Below, piece by piece: positions 17,453 to 26,056 of a stretch of 64,000 bases of DNA. Below the pieces are notes generated by a model. That model saw nothing but the letters and a program-made list of their open reading frames with translations, was not told the DNA's origin and searched no databases. The position numbers were made by a program, and so were the translations under genes. The DNA comes from Pseudomonas viridiflava (GTDB lineage Bacteria; Pseudomonadota; Gammaproteobacteria; Pseudomonadales; Pseudomonadaceae). The DNA lies in contig NZ_UUOC01000020.1 of NCBI RefSeq assembly GCF_900590755.1, forward strand, positions 62,001-126,000, read 5' to 3'. Every line of letters starts with the position of its first letter. The stretch's first letter is position 1.

Positions 17453-18394
17453 TCAGTAGCGGATGCGTGGATCGCTGATCGCGTACGACAGATCGATCAG
17501 CAGATTGATGACGACATACACACCGCTGGTCAGCAGGATCATGCCTTGAATCACCGGGTAGTCACGGGCCAGCACGGCATCGACGATCAAGCGCCCGAGC
17601 CCCGGAATGTTGAACACGCTTTCGGTCACCACGACGCCGGAAATCATCATCGCGAAACCGGTGCCGATCACCGTCAGGATCGGGATCATGGCGTTGCGCA
17701 GTGCATGGCGGAACAGCACCTGCACTTCGGCCAGGCCCTTGGCCCGGGCGGTGCGGATGTAATCCTCGCCCAGCACCTCGAGCATGCTTGCCCGGGTCAT
17801 GCGCGCCACCAGGGCGACGTACACCGAAGACAAGGTCAGCGCTGGCAGAACGATGCGCTGGGCGAATGGGCCGAGGCCGTCGCTGATGCTGCGAAAGCCC
17901 TGAACCGGCAGCCATTTCAGCTCAATGGCGAACACCGTGATCAACACATAACCGATCACGAACACCGGCACCGAGAAACCCAGCACCGAGGTGGACATCA
18001 CCAGATTGTCGATCCAACTGCCGTGTTTCCAGGCCGCCAGCACGCCCAGCGGCACAGAAATGAGGATGGTGAAAATGATCGACACCAGCGCCAGGCTTAT
18101 AGTGGGTTCGACCCGCTGACCGATCATGCTCAGCACCGGGGTGTGGGCCATGAGCGAGGTGCTGAAGTCGCCTTGCAGTAACTGCCAGATCCAGACAAAG
18201 AATTGTCGATACAGCGGCTGGTTCAGACCCAGGCTTTCGCGGATCGCTGCCAACTGTTCGGGGGTTGCCATGTCGCCGGCAATGATCGCCGCCGGATCAC
18301 CCGGCGAAAGCCGCAGCAACAGGAAAACGAACAATGCCACCACCAACATGACCGGGATCGCTGCCGCTATGCGGCGCAGGAAATAACTGAGCAT
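17453..18394 (-). CDS. peptide-type ABC permease (DppB-like)
   Basis: A 313-residue inner-membrane protein with about six membrane spans. N-terminal LRRIAAAIPVMLVVALFVFLLLRLSPGDPAAIIAG and the EAA loop RTARAKGLAEVQVLFRHALRNAMIPILTVIG are diagnostic of DppB/OppB permeases. The Met at 18394 is chosen because family members start just before the first membrane helix; an upstream in-frame Met at 18445 adds 17 unlike residues. It is the first permease after the binding-protein gene, separated from it by a REP. Confidence 0.86.
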   Translation of the reverse strand: MLSYFLRRIAAAIPVMLVVALFVFLLLRLSPGDPAAIIAGDMATPEQLAAIRESLGLNQPLYRQFFVWIWQLLQGDFSTSLMAHTPVLSMIGQRVEPTISLALVSIIFTILISVPLGVLAAWKHGSWIDNLVMSTSVLGFSVPVFVIGYVLITVFAIELKWLPVQGFRSISDGLGPFAQRIVLPALTLSSVYVALVARMTRASMLEVLGEDYIRTARAKGLAEVQVLFRHALRNAMIPILTVIGTGFAMMISGVVVTESVFNIPGLGRLIVDAVLARDYPVIQGMILLTSGVYVVINLLIDLSYAISDPRIRY

Positions 18395-18448
18395 GGGTAG
18401 GGTCCGTTGTCGGGTGTTAATCACTTCGGTGAGCTGGCGGAACATGGA

Positions 18449-18519
18449 CTGTAGGAGCCAACTTGTTAGCGAGGCGGTGTGTCAGCCTCATCGCCTCGCG
18501 AACAAGTTCGCTCCTACAG
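18449..18519. repeat. REP-type palindrome (gtaggagc...cgaacaagttcgctcc class)
   Basis: Left arm CTGTAGGAGCCAACTTGTTA and right arm AACAAGTTCGCTCCTACAG surround a GCGAGGCGGT/CCTCGC inner stem. Located between the binding-protein gene and the DppB-like permease. Confidence 0.8.
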
Positions 18520-18533
18520 GGTTCGCCTCACCT

Positions 18534-20123
18534 TCAATCGCCTTTCTTCACATTCCAGAACACCGTCGATGGCCCTGGCAGCAGGCCGTTGACGTGGGCG
18601 TTCCAGGCTGACACGTCGTGGTACTGGCCCAGCGGGATGTAGCTGACCTGGTCCATGGCGCGCTTCTGGATCTGTACCGCGATGTCCTTCTGCTTGACCG
18701 GGTCGGTGGCCGTGGCGAACGCGACGCGCAGTTCATCCATCTGCGGATCGGTGGGCCAGCCGAACCAGGCTTTCTTGCCACCGCCGTCGAGCATCGGGTT
18801 GACCACCGGGTTCCAGATGGTCTGCACGTTCCAGTAGGTGAAGAACAGGTTCCAGCCGCCTTGAGCCGGAGGGTTCTGATTGGCCCGGCGCGAGACCAGG
18901 GTCTGCCAGTCCATGGGTTGCAAATCGACCTTGAAGCCGGCGTTGCGCAAGGCCTGGGCGGCAACCACCGGCTGCGGCGCCTGGCTCGGCACGTCGGTGG
19001 GCTGCATGATCACCACAGGCGTGCCGTCATACTTGGCCTTCTTGAGCAAAGCCTTGGCCTCTTCCATGCCATTGCCCTTGAGCAGCGACTCGCCGCCCGC
19101 CTCGGTTTCGAGCTCGGTGCCGCAGGCAAATACCGACGCGCATTGGCGGAAGTACTTCGGATTGCCCACCAGGGCGTCGAGCACGTCTTTCTGGTTCAGG
19201 GCCAGCATGGCGGCACGACGGATGTCCGGGTTGTCGAACGGTGGGTACAGGAAGTTCATCCGCCCGCCGGTCATGGAGCCCAGGTCGCTGAGCACGCCAG
19301 TCTTGAGGTTGTCGTCGGCCTCGACCATGGGCAGCAGGTCGATGGGCAGTTGCTCGATAAAGTCGATATCGCCTGAAGACAGGGCGTTGATCGCGGTCAT
19401 GCGGTCGGGCATGTTGATCCACTCGACGCGATCAACGTTGACCACCTTGCCGCCCGCCGTCCCGCTCGGTGCTTCTTTACGCGGCACGTACTCTTTGAAT
19501 TTCTCGTAGACCACTTTGTTGCCAGGGTCGAACTCACTGGCAACGAACTTGTACGGACCGGAGCCGGTGTAGTCAGTGATCATCTTGCCTTCGGGGGTGT
19601 TGGCGACCCGCTCAGGCATCATGAACGCAGCCACCGACGACGGCTTGGCCAGCAACGGCAACACGTAGCCGAAGGGTTTGGCCAGGGTCAGGACGATGGT
19701 GTGTTCATCACTGGCCGCCAGGCTTGCGGTGTATTGCATCATCAACTTGCCGCCCACGTCGTAATGCGCCCAACGCTTGAGGGAGGCCACGCAGTCAGCG
19801 GCGGTGACAGGCTTGCCGTCATGCCAGAGCAGGCCGTCGCGCAGTTTGAAGGTGTAGGTCAGGCCGTCGGGCGAAATCGTCCAGTCCGCCATTTGCGGCT
19901 TGGGCACGAAATGCTCGTCCATGGAGATCAGAGTGTCGTAGATCATGAAGCCGTGGTTACGGGTGATCTGCGCCGTGGTGGCGATCGGATCGAGCACCCG
20001 CAGGGACGAAGACATCACCGCATGCAGCGTTTTCTCCGCAGACAGAGCAAACGGAGCATGCAGCGAAGCAATCAGACCCACCGGCATCAGCAGACGGGTA
20101 ATCAGGGAACGGGGTAATTTCAT
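18534..20123 (-). CDS. peptide-type ABC substrate-binding protein (family 5)
   Basis: A 529-residue periplasmic binding protein of the DppA/OppA family. The signal peptide covers about residues 1-29 (RSLITRLLMPVGLIASLHAPFALSA). Family motifs are ITRNHGFMIYDTLISMDEHFVPKPQMADW, YTFKLRDGLLWHDGKPVTAADCVASLKRW and TGSGPYKFVASEFDPG. The Met at 20123 is preferred over the one at 20132 because AAGGA then sits at a normal distance. It should capture the substrate for the permease pair. Related binders next to D-aminoacylases suggest D-peptides or acylated amino acids, an inference from context. Confidence 0.87.
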   Translation of the reverse strand: MKLPRSLITRLLMPVGLIASLHAPFALSAEKTLHAVMSSSLRVLDPIATTAQITRNHGFMIYDTLISMDEHFVPKPQMADWTISPDGLTYTFKLRDGLLWHDGKPVTAADCVASLKRWAHYDVGGKLMMQYTASLAASDEHTIVLTLAKPFGYVLPLLAKPSSVAAFMMPERVANTPEGKMITDYTGSGPYKFVASEFDPGNKVVYEKFKEYVPRKEAPSGTAGGKVVNVDRVEWINMPDRMTAINALSSGDIDFIEQLPIDLLPMVEADDNLKTGVLSDLGSMTGGRMNFLYPPFDNPDIRRAAMLALNQKDVLDALVGNPKYFRQCASVFACGTELETEAGGESLLKGNGMEEAKALLKKAKYDGTPVVIMQPTDVPSQAPQPVVAAQALRNAGFKVDLQPMDWQTLVSRRANQNPPAQGGWNLFFTYWNVQTIWNPVVNPMLDGGGKKAWFGWPTDPQMDELRVAFATATDPVKQKDIAVQIQKRAMDQVSYIPLGQYHDVSAWNAHVNGLLPGPSTVFWNVKKGD

Positions 20124-20231
20124 GCGCAACATTCCTTACAGAGAGCGAAGGCCGTGGGCGGCAGGGTTCCTGTGTGAACAATGGCGTAGGGCCGGGCGCC
20201 TCTTTGGGTGCCCTGACGATTAATGCTTCAT

Positions 20232-20305
20232 CTGTAGGAGCTGCCGAAGGATGCGAATCGGTGTTTCATGTGCCATCGTCTTCGCAGCCTTCGGCAGCTC
20301 CTACG
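20232..20305. repeat. REP-type palindrome (gtaggagctgccg family)
   Basis: CTGTAGGAGCTGCCGAAGGA and inverted partner ending CAGCTCCTACG, between the aminotransferase end and the binding-protein start. Confidence 0.85.
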
Positions 20306-20313
20306 GGTTGGTG

Positions 20314-21168
20314 TCAGACCAGCACCTCTAATGCGTGCTCGATGTAAAGCTGGCGAAAACGCTGGGTCTGCTTGCCCGGCTTGCCATCGCCGATGGCCTG
20401 GCCATCAATGCTCACCACCGGGTATACGAACGAAGTAGATGAGGTGATGAACGCCTCTGCGGCCTGTTTGGCTTCATCCAGGGAGTAAGGCCTTTCTTCC
20501 AGGCGCAAACCGGTCTCGTTGAGTAACGCGATCATTGCGCCGCGGGTGATGCCCGGTAGCAAGGCGCTGGACAGTTCGCGGGTTACGACAACGCCATCGT
20601 GGGTGATGATGAACGCGTTATTGGAGGTGCCCTCAGTGACCATGCCGTCCTTCACCAGCCAGGCATCATCGGCGCCCATTACCCGCGCCTGTTCCTTGGC
20701 CATACAGGCGTAAAGCAGTTGCGTGGTCTTGATATCGCTACGACCCCAGCGCAGGTCCGGCAGCCCAACGATGTTCATGCCTCGCGCCGCCATGGGGCTG
20801 TCGATGACCACTTTCGCCTGGGTGTAGAGCACCACCGTCAACGGGCTGCCCTTGACCGGGTAGAGGAAGTTGCGATCTTCCACGCCACGGGTGACCTGCA
20901 TGTAGACCAGGCCTTCATCGAGCTGATTGGCTTCGATCAGACGACGATGAATCCCCAGCAGTTCTTCGCTGCTCAGCTCCAGCTCCAGCGCCAGTTCACC
21001 CAGGGAACGACGCAGCCGCGCCTGATGCAGATCAAAATCCACCAGCTTGCCGCGCAATACGGCCGTCACTTCATAGATGCCGTCGGCAAACATGAAGCCG
21101 CGGTCGAAGATCGAAATAGTGGCCTGGTTCTCGGGAACGAACTGACCGTTGAGGTAGACCATGCGCAT
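20314..21168 (-). CDS. D-amino-acid aminotransferase (class IV PLP enzyme)
   Basis: A 284-residue fold-type IV transaminase. The start MVYLNGQFVPENQATISIFDRGFMFADGIYEVTAV is diagnostic of the D-amino-acid transaminase branch. The PLP-binding Lys is in RWGRSDIKTTQLL near residue 145. VTEGTSNNAFII near 178 and SALLPGITRGAMIAL near 203 bind the phosphate and pyridine ring. It converts D-amino acids plus 2-oxoglutarate to 2-oxo acids and D-glutamate. AGGAGAGG precedes the start. With the DadA-like oxidase it gives the cluster two independent routes from D-amino acid to keto acid. Confidence 0.9.
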   Translation of the reverse strand: MRMVYLNGQFVPENQATISIFDRGFMFADGIYEVTAVLRGKLVDFDLHQARLRRSLGELALELELSSEELLGIHRRLIEANQLDEGLVYMQVTRGVEDRNFLYPVKGSPLTVVLYTQAKVVIDSPMAARGMNIVGLPDLRWGRSDIKTTQLLYACMAKEQARVMGADDAWLVKDGMVTEGTSNNAFIITHDGVVVTRELSSALLPGITRGAMIALLNETGLRLEERPYSLDEAKQAAEAFITSSTSFVYPVVSIDGQAIGDGKPGKQTQRFRQLYIEHALEVLV

Positions 21169-21193
21169 GGATCCTCTCCTTTTAGCAATTTCC

Positions 21194-21270
21194 CTGTAGG
21201 AGCTGCCGCAGGCTGCGAACCGCGGTGTGTCAGAAACACCATTTTTCGCAGCCTTCGGCAGCTCCTACAG
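21194..21270. repeat. REP-type palindrome (gtaggagctgccg family)
   Basis: CTGTAGGAGCTGCCGCAGGC with inverted partner ending CAGCTCCTACAG at 21270; between the hydrolase and aminotransferase genes. Confidence 0.85.
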
Positions 21271-21276
21271 ATTAAG

Positions 21277-22200
21277 TCAGGGGCGCTTCACACCCGTCTG
21301 GCTGGTGATGATGCCGTAGTGCTCGATCCGTCGATGGCGGGCGAAATCGAAAATGGTGGTCTTGCCGAAGTTGCACAGGTCCATGTCGCAGCGATGGGAA
21401 ATCAGTTCGTCGCCCTGCCCTTCGGCTCTGGCGACCACGAAGCCGTTGGGGTCGATGATCACGCTGCCACCCATCAACGGGAAGCCATCCTCGACACCGG
21501 CCTTGGCCACGCCCACCACCCAGGTTGCGTTCTGATAGGCGCCGGCCTGCATCACCAGCTCAGAGTGAAACAGGCGATGTTCTTCGCCTTCGCCGCGATT
21601 CTGCGAGTTGATCGATGGCGTGTTGTAACCCAGCATCACCAGCTCGACGCCTTGCAGGCCCATGACCCGATAGGTCTCCGGCCAGCGGCGGTCGTTGCAG
21701 ATGCACATGCCCATGACGGTGTCCTGGCTTTCCCAGGTCGGGAAGCCCAGATCGCCGGGTTCGAAATAACGTTTTTCCAGATGCTGGAAGTCGCGAGCCG
21801 TATCGAATTCAACGTGACCCGGCAAATGCACCTTGCGGTATTTGCCGACGATGTTGCCCTGGCGGTCGGTGAAGATGGAGGTGTTGAAATGACGGCCTTC
21901 AGGCGTCAGCTCGGCATAACCGAAGGAGATGGCGATGCCGTGTTCTCGGGAGAAGTCGAACAGCGGTTGCGTGGCGGCGCTGGGCATTTGGCTTTCGAAC
22001 CAGGTGTCGACTTCGGCCTGATCTTCCATGTACCAACGGGGAAAGAATGTGGTCAGGGCCAGCTCAGGGAAGACCACCAGTTCGCAGCCCTGCTGACGGG
22101 CCTGTTCAAGCAAGGCCAGCATGCGCTGTACGACGCTTTCCCTGCTATCACTCTTCTGGATCGCACCCAACTGGGCGCCGCCGATGACTATCTCACGCAT
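21277..22200 (-). CDS. nitrilase-superfamily hydrolase, N-carbamoyl-D-amino-acid hydrolase-like
   Basis: A 307-residue C-N hydrolase. The catalytic triad is visible: Glu in ELVVFPELALTTFFPRW (near 47), Lys in IVGKYRKVHLPGH (near 127) and Cys in MGMCICNDRRWPETYRVM (near 172). FPELALTTFFPRW and CNDRRWPE are the segments I associate with N-carbamoyl-D-amino-acid amidohydrolases. HSELVMQAGAYQNATWVVG also fits. It would split carbamoyl-D-amino acids to D-amino acid, CO2 and ammonia. Its place directly upstream of the D-aminotransferase gene supports this; beta-ureidopropionase-like activity is the main alternative. Confidence 0.85.
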   Translation of the reverse strand: MREIVIGGAQLGAIQKSDSRESVVQRMLALLEQARQQGCELVVFPELALTTFFPRWYMEDQAEVDTWFESQMPSAATQPLFDFSREHGIAISFGYAELTPEGRHFNTSIFTDRQGNIVGKYRKVHLPGHVEFDTARDFQHLEKRYFEPGDLGFPTWESQDTVMGMCICNDRRWPETYRVMGLQGVELVMLGYNTPSINSQNRGEGEEHRLFHSELVMQAGAYQNATWVVGVAKAGVEDGFPLMGGSVIIDPNGFVVARAEGQGDELISHRCDMDLCNFGKTTIFDFARHRRIEHYGIITSQTGVKRP

Positions 22201-22308
22201 TGCATATTCTCCCCGTGCCGACGAACCGTTACGCCGTGTCTGGGATCATTGTGAAAAAGTCCGCCGTGCTTGTCGCATGCCAATACGTCGCCAACCCTTA
22301 ACCCTTTG

Positions 22309-23229
22309 TTAAGGCGCATCGAACAACTCGAAACCGCAGCCGCGCAGGGTTTCACGCAGTTGCTCGACAAAGGTCTGCGCCAATTGCGCCAGCGGCTCAC
22401 GGCGCAAATGGACGAGGCTGACAGTCAGGCGTTCTGCCTGAAGAATCGGCAAGACCGCCATGTGCTCCATCCCCGAAGCACGCCATGAGATCTCGTCGAC
22501 CACGGAAAATCCCGACCCATTTTTGACCAGCGCACAAGCATGGTGCGGCGAATCCACTTCAATGCTCGGTCTGTAAGCCAGCCCGGCCTGTTCGAAAGCA
22601 GGCTTCATGACGTTGAAAAAGGGCGTGTCGGAGGGGTAACCAATGAACGGCGTTTCCAGCAGTGCCTCGGGCAACTGTTCGGCAGGAACTTCAGTCAGAG
22701 CGTGGCCCGCCGGGCAAATGACCAGCACGCGGATATCACTCAAGGGCACGGCGCGCAGGTTGGGGTGGTCGATGGGGAACAGCGAGACGCCCAGATCGGC
22801 CTGCTGATCCAGCAGGCGGTCACGCAGCAGTACATGGCGCAGGCATTCCAGGCTGACCCGAATGTCGTCGTTACTGCGCCGAAACGCAGCCACTGCATCG
22901 GGCACCATCTGATGGCCCATGCTAGGACTGCTGGCGATACGCAGCACTCCGTGGCGTTGCTGCACCAGATCCAGCAAGGTGGTGTTGACCCGCTGGATAT
23001 TGCGATACACCGACTCGACATCAGTGAACAGACGCCGCGCCTCCGGAGAGGGATAAAGCCGCCCCTTGACCCGCTCGAACAGACGGAAACCGATTCGTGC
23101 CTCGGTGTGGGACAGCATGCGACTGACCGCAGGCTGGGAGACCAGCAACAACTGCGCGGCACCGTTGATGGAGCCCGTGATCATAACTGCGCGAAAGACT
23201 TCGATCTGCCGCAGGTTCAGAGACTGCAT
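22309..23229 (-). CDS. LysR-type transcriptional regulator
   Basis: A 306-residue regulator. Residues 1-60 form the winged helix-turn-helix (LRQIEVFRAVMITGSINGAAQLLLVSQPAVSRMLSHTEARIGFRLFER); the rest is the two-lobed effector domain. The start at 23229 (MQSLNLRQ) matches family starts; a further Met 10 codons upstream is less likely. It is encoded upstream of, and on the same strand as, the carbamoyl hydrolase and transport genes, with 108 bp between, so it probably governs the D-amino-acid cluster, and the divergent AEC transporter gene may be a target too. The inducer cannot be deduced. Confidence 0.9.
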   Translation of the reverse strand: MQSLNLRQIEVFRAVMITGSINGAAQLLLVSQPAVSRMLSHTEARIGFRLFERVKGRLYPSPEARRLFTDVESVYRNIQRVNTTLLDLVQQRHGVLRIASSPSMGHQMVPDAVAAFRRSNDDIRVSLECLRHVLLRDRLLDQQADLGVSLFPIDHPNLRAVPLSDIRVLVICPAGHALTEVPAEQLPEALLETPFIGYPSDTPFFNVMKPAFEQAGLAYRPSIEVDSPHHACALVKNGSGFSVVDEISWRASGMEHMAVLPILQAERLTVSLVHLRREPLAQLAQTFVEQLRETLRGCGFELFDAP

Positions 23230-23270
23230 GGTGCTTTTCTCTAATAAAACAATGCGCAAAGAATGCTTTT

Positions 23271-23361
23271 CTGTAGGAGCGCGCTTGCCCGCGATGGCGT
23301 TATACCAGTCATAAAAGGATTACCTGATTCAACGCTATCGCGGGCAAGCGCGCTCCTACAG
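23271..23361. repeat. REP-type palindrome (gcgcgcttgcccgcgat class)
   Basis: Left arm CTGTAGGAGCGCGCTTGCCC and right arm GGGCAAGCGCGCTCCTACAG are perfect inverted copies around about 40 bases. In the divergent gap between the LysR gene and the AEC transporter gene. Confidence 0.85.
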
Positions 23362-23509
23362 AGGTCGCTTATACCAACCAGACTTAACATAAGGTTAATA
23401 AGGTATAGCAATTAGTATGCCAAGCCATTGAATCTGTTGAGAAAACGCTAGCAGATAGGGGAAGGCACGGTAATAATGCGCGCACATTTTCCAGCCGGAG
23501 CCTTCTGCC

Positions 23510-24409
23510 GTGGCCGTCCCGCAAGCTATTTTGCCGATCTTTCTGTTGATTGTTCTGGGCTACTTCCTTCGCCAACGAGGCACGCTGACAGCAGAAAGCA
23601 ACAAAGCCTTCGGCGAAGTGGCGTTCAAGATATTCATGCCCATGGTGTTGTTCACCGGCATGGCCAAGGCCCCGCTACATGACGGCTTGAACATGACGAT
23701 TCTGGCGGCTTATTTCATCCCGGCCCTGATCATCTTTGCCGGGGTCAACCTGGTGGCCCATCTGCGCATCGGACACCCGACGCCTTTTGGCCTGACCGCA
23801 GCATTTGGCAACAATGCACTGATCGGCATCGCGCTGATTGCCAGCCTGTTCGGCAACCCGGGCCTGGTGCTGCTGTTCACGATTCTGGCGGTACACAGTT
23901 TGCTGCTGTTCAGCTTCCAGAGCCTTTACAACAGCTTTGCCAGCGGCGAGTCGTTCAGCGCCAAAACCCTGATCGGCAGCCTCGCCAACCCGATGATCAT
24001 CGGCCTGTTACTGGGGGTGTTGCTCAACCTGTCAGGCCTGAGTCTGCCGCTGTGGGCCGACCACCTCACCACCTGGCTGGCCCAGGCTGCCCTGCCCTGC
24101 GCCTTGATCGTACTCGGCGCCAATCTGGCCGGCTTCCGCCTGCGCCCCAGCGTCGAAGCCATCGGCATCACCGTCGCCAAACTGCTGATCATGCCACCCC
24201 TGGTACTGCTGACCTGCAAGGTGCTGGGCGTCAGCGGCATGCCTCGGGCCGTGCTGATGCTGATGGCCGCCAACCCCTGCGGCGTCAATGTGCTGGGGTT
24301 TGCTCGGACTCAAGAGGATGTGCAGAAAACCAGCTCGGCGATTTGCCTGTCGACACTGCTATCGGCCGCCACGCTGCCGATGTGGATGTGGATTAATGGC
24401 TGGATGTGA
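23510..24409 (+). CDS. AEC family transporter (auxin efflux carrier-like)
   Basis: A 299-residue membrane protein with about ten hydrophobic segments, starting VPQAILPIFLLIVLGYFLRQRG, the AEC N-terminal helix. LTAAFGNNALIGIALIASLFG and KLLIMPPLVLLTCKVLGVSGMPRAVLMLMAANPCGVNVLGFA match the conserved inverted-repeat cores. Bacterial members (MdcF, YfdV types) carry malonate, lactate or other organic acids. The GTG start at 23510 is supported by GGAG 11 bases upstream; no in-frame ATG suits the first helix. It is divergent from the LysR gene, so export or import of a product of the D-amino-acid cluster is possible but unproven. Confidence 0.85.
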   Translation: MAVPQAILPIFLLIVLGYFLRQRGTLTAESNKAFGEVAFKIFMPMVLFTGMAKAPLHDGLNMTILAAYFIPALIIFAGVNLVAHLRIGHPTPFGLTAAFGNNALIGIALIASLFGNPGLVLLFTILAVHSLLLFSFQSLYNSFASGESFSAKTLIGSLANPMIIGLLLGVLLNLSGLSLPLWADHLTTWLAQAALPCALIVLGANLAGFRLRPSVEAIGITVAKLLIMPPLVLLTCKVLGVSGMPRAVLMLMAANPCGVNVLGFARTQEDVQKTSSAICLSTLLSAATLPMWMWINGWM

Positions 24410-24465
24410 AGCTGTGCTTTGGCCCCGACATCCGCTAAACCTGGGGAACACCGGCAAAACCTTGC

Positions 24466-25050
24466 TCAACGTCGCAATAGCTGTTTCGTCGTCGCCATCG
24501 CCGTATCCAGCGACTGGCCTGTACGTTGCAGTTTGTTCAGCAGACTGGCGCCCAGCCAGAGTTGGTAGAGGGTTTCTGCCAGTGGGCGGGCGTTGCCGTC
24601 GGGCAGGCTTTTATCGGTCTGACCCTGTTCAAGGCTGGTGGTGATACGCGCCACCACTTGCTCGGCACCGTCACGTAACGTCACGCGCATCGCTTCGGAA
24701 AGGTCGGAGACTTCGGCGCTGAGTTTGACCACCAGGCATTCATCGCCGTACTCGCCAAGCACGCAGCGGTCTTGCCAGCCCTGCCAGTAGCCCATCAGCC
24801 GCTCATAGGCATTCAGGTCCGGGAGCGTCAGACGCTGCTCCATCTCGGCCAGATAACCGACAAAGTAATCCTCCAGCAAAGCCTGCCCGTACATCTCCTT
24901 GGATTTGAAGTAGTGATAGAACGAGCCCTTGGGCACGCCTGCGGTTTGCAGGATCTCGTTCAGGCCGACACTGGTGAAGCCTTTCTCGGCCATCATTCGA
25001 TGGCCGGTGTCGAGCAGATGCTGGCGGGTATCGTCGTAGGTCGGTTTCAT
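24466..25050 (-). CDS. nemR: TetR/AcrR family regulator, NemR-like
   Basis: A 194-residue regulator. The N-terminal helix-turn-helix is TRQHLLDTGHRMMAEKGFTSVGLNEILQTAGVPKGSFYHYFKSKEMYGQALL; KGSFYHYFKSKE is the TetR recognition helix. The C-terminal half carries two Cys residues (DRCVLGEYGDECLVVKLS), placed like the redox-sensing Cys of NemR, which responds to electrophiles and hypochlorous acid. It is divergent from a DJ-1-like gene and nemA; three near-identical operator copies flank the start points of all three genes. Start at 25050 chosen because an upstream Met at 25068 is unlike the family. Confidence 0.85.
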   Translation of the reverse strand: MKPTYDDTRQHLLDTGHRMMAEKGFTSVGLNEILQTAGVPKGSFYHYFKSKEMYGQALLEDYFVGYLAEMEQRLTLPDLNAYERLMGYWQGWQDRCVLGEYGDECLVVKLSAEVSDLSEAMRVTLRDGAEQVVARITTSLEQGQTDKSLPDGNARPLAETLYQLWLGASLLNKLQRTGQSLDTAMATTKQLLRR

Positions 25051-25071
25051 AGGAATGTGCAGTACCAAACA

Positions 25072-25088
25072 TTAGACCAGTCGTATAT
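25072..25088. promoter_or_regulatory. nemR: NemR-type operator, copy 1
   Basis: TTAGACCAGTCGTATAT, 21 bases upstream of the TetR start on its minus strand; shares TTAGACCAGTCG with the reverse strand of the two other copies. Presumed autoregulatory site. Confidence 0.6.
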
Positions 25089-25147
25089 TTGACAGAGACG
25101 GAAGTTTGCCACATCTCCTCGCAAAAAACCTTCAACGAAAAAAATCC

Positions 25148-25163
25148 TAGACGACTGGTCTAA
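25148..25163. promoter_or_regulatory. nemR: NemR-type operator, copy 2
   Basis: TAGACGACTGGTCTAA. Its complement reads TTAGACCAGTCGTCTA, an imperfect palindrome, in the divergent region in front of the DJ-1-like gene. Confidence 0.6.
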
Positions 25164-25262
25164 TTTGAACTTATGCTGCGCCCCGACAACCAATTACTCG
25201 GGTGCCAACGACGGGCCAATCAATGGTCGTCGATAACCCCTCTCACCACTCCAGGGTGCTCT

Positions 25263-25940
25263 ATGAAAATCTTGATGGTTTTGACTTCACACGATCAACT
25301 CGGCAACACCGGCAAGAAAACCGGCTTCTGGCTCGAAGAGTTTGCAGCCCCCTACTACGCCTTCAAGGACGCTGGTGCAGAGGTCACGCTGGTCTCGCCA
25401 GCAGGTGGCCAGCCGCCGCTGGACCCGAAAAGCGACGAGCCTGACGCACAGACCGCCGAAACCGACCGTTTCCGTAAAGACCCCGCAGCGCAACAAGCCC
25501 TGGCCAGCACCGGCCTGTTGGCGGATGTCAGCGCTGATGATTTCGATGCAGTGTTTTATCCAGGTGGCCACGGCCCACTCTGGGACCTGGCAGAAGACAA
25601 GCATTCGATTGCCTTGATCGAAGCCTTTGATCGCAGCAACAAGCCTCACGGTTTTGTCTGCCATGCGCCGGGTGTACTGCGTCACGTGGTTGCGGCGGAC
25701 GGCAAACCGCTGATCCAGAATCGTGACGTGACCGGTTTCACCAACAGTGAAGAAGCTGCGGTGGGCCTGACCGACGTGGTGCCGTTCCTGATCGAAGACG
25801 AGTTCCAGCGCCTCGGCGGCCGTTACACCAAATTGGGTGACTGGCAGGTGTATGTAGTGGCTGACGGTCAGCTGGTTACCGGCCAGAACCCTGCCAGCTC
25901 CGCCGCCGTGGCCGAGAAGCTATTGAAGATGCTCGGCTGA
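25263..25940 (+). CDS. DJ-1/PfpI type 1 glutamine amidotransferase-like protein
   Basis: A 225-residue protein with the nucleophile-elbow Cys in HGFVCHAPGVLRHV near residue 134 and the acidic partner in FDAVFYPGGHGPLWDL near 97. Similar length and the GKKTGFWLEEFAAPYYAFKDAG start match Hsp31/YhbO-like glyoxalase III/deglycase proteins associated with nemRA operons. It would detoxify methylglyoxal-type carbonyls or protect proteins. The start ATG at 25263 follows AGGG; upstream in-frame codons from 25173 are not family-like. A rho-independent terminator separates it from nemA, which has its own operator. Confidence 0.85.
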   Translation: MKILMVLTSHDQLGNTGKKTGFWLEEFAAPYYAFKDAGAEVTLVSPAGGQPPLDPKSDEPDAQTAETDRFRKDPAAQQALASTGLLADVSADDFDAVFYPGGHGPLWDLAEDKHSIALIEAFDRSNKPHGFVCHAPGVLRHVVAADGKPLIQNRDVTGFTNSEEAAVGLTDVVPFLIEDEFQRLGGRYTKLGDWQVYVVADGQLVTGQNPASSAAVAEKLLKMLG

Positions 25941-25976
25941 TTCAGACGCTGGCACCTTTACTGCGCAACACAGCTG

Positions 25977-26006
25977 AAAACCGTGTACGAGCTACACGGT
26001 TTTTTT
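25977..26006 (+). terminator. rho-independent terminator after the DJ-1-like gene
   Basis: Stem AAAACCGTGTA / TACACGGTTTT with a five-base loop, ending in a run of seven T. It lies 36 bp after the stop and just before the nemA operator. Confidence 0.9.
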
Positions 26007-26018
26007 GAAGCACGTACA

Positions 26019-26035
26019 TTAGTCGACTGGTCTAA
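26019..26035. promoter_or_regulatory. nemR: NemR-type operator, copy 3
   Basis: TTAGTCGACTGGTCTAA, a good palindrome 22 bases before the nemA start; the complement TTAGACCAGTCGACTAA matches copies 1 and 2. Confidence 0.65.
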
Positions 26036-26056
26036 TAAGGCCAAGCAAGGTATCAA

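Noticed and set aside
20599..22254. 551-codon open frame on the plus strand
   Set aside because: It runs antisense to the D-aminotransferase and nitrilase genes and has no recognisable motif; a composition effect of GC-rich coding DNA.
2518..23361. Clustered repeats considered as a CRISPR array
   Set aside because: They are separate palindromes at irregular distances between genes, with no spacers or cas genes: REP elements.
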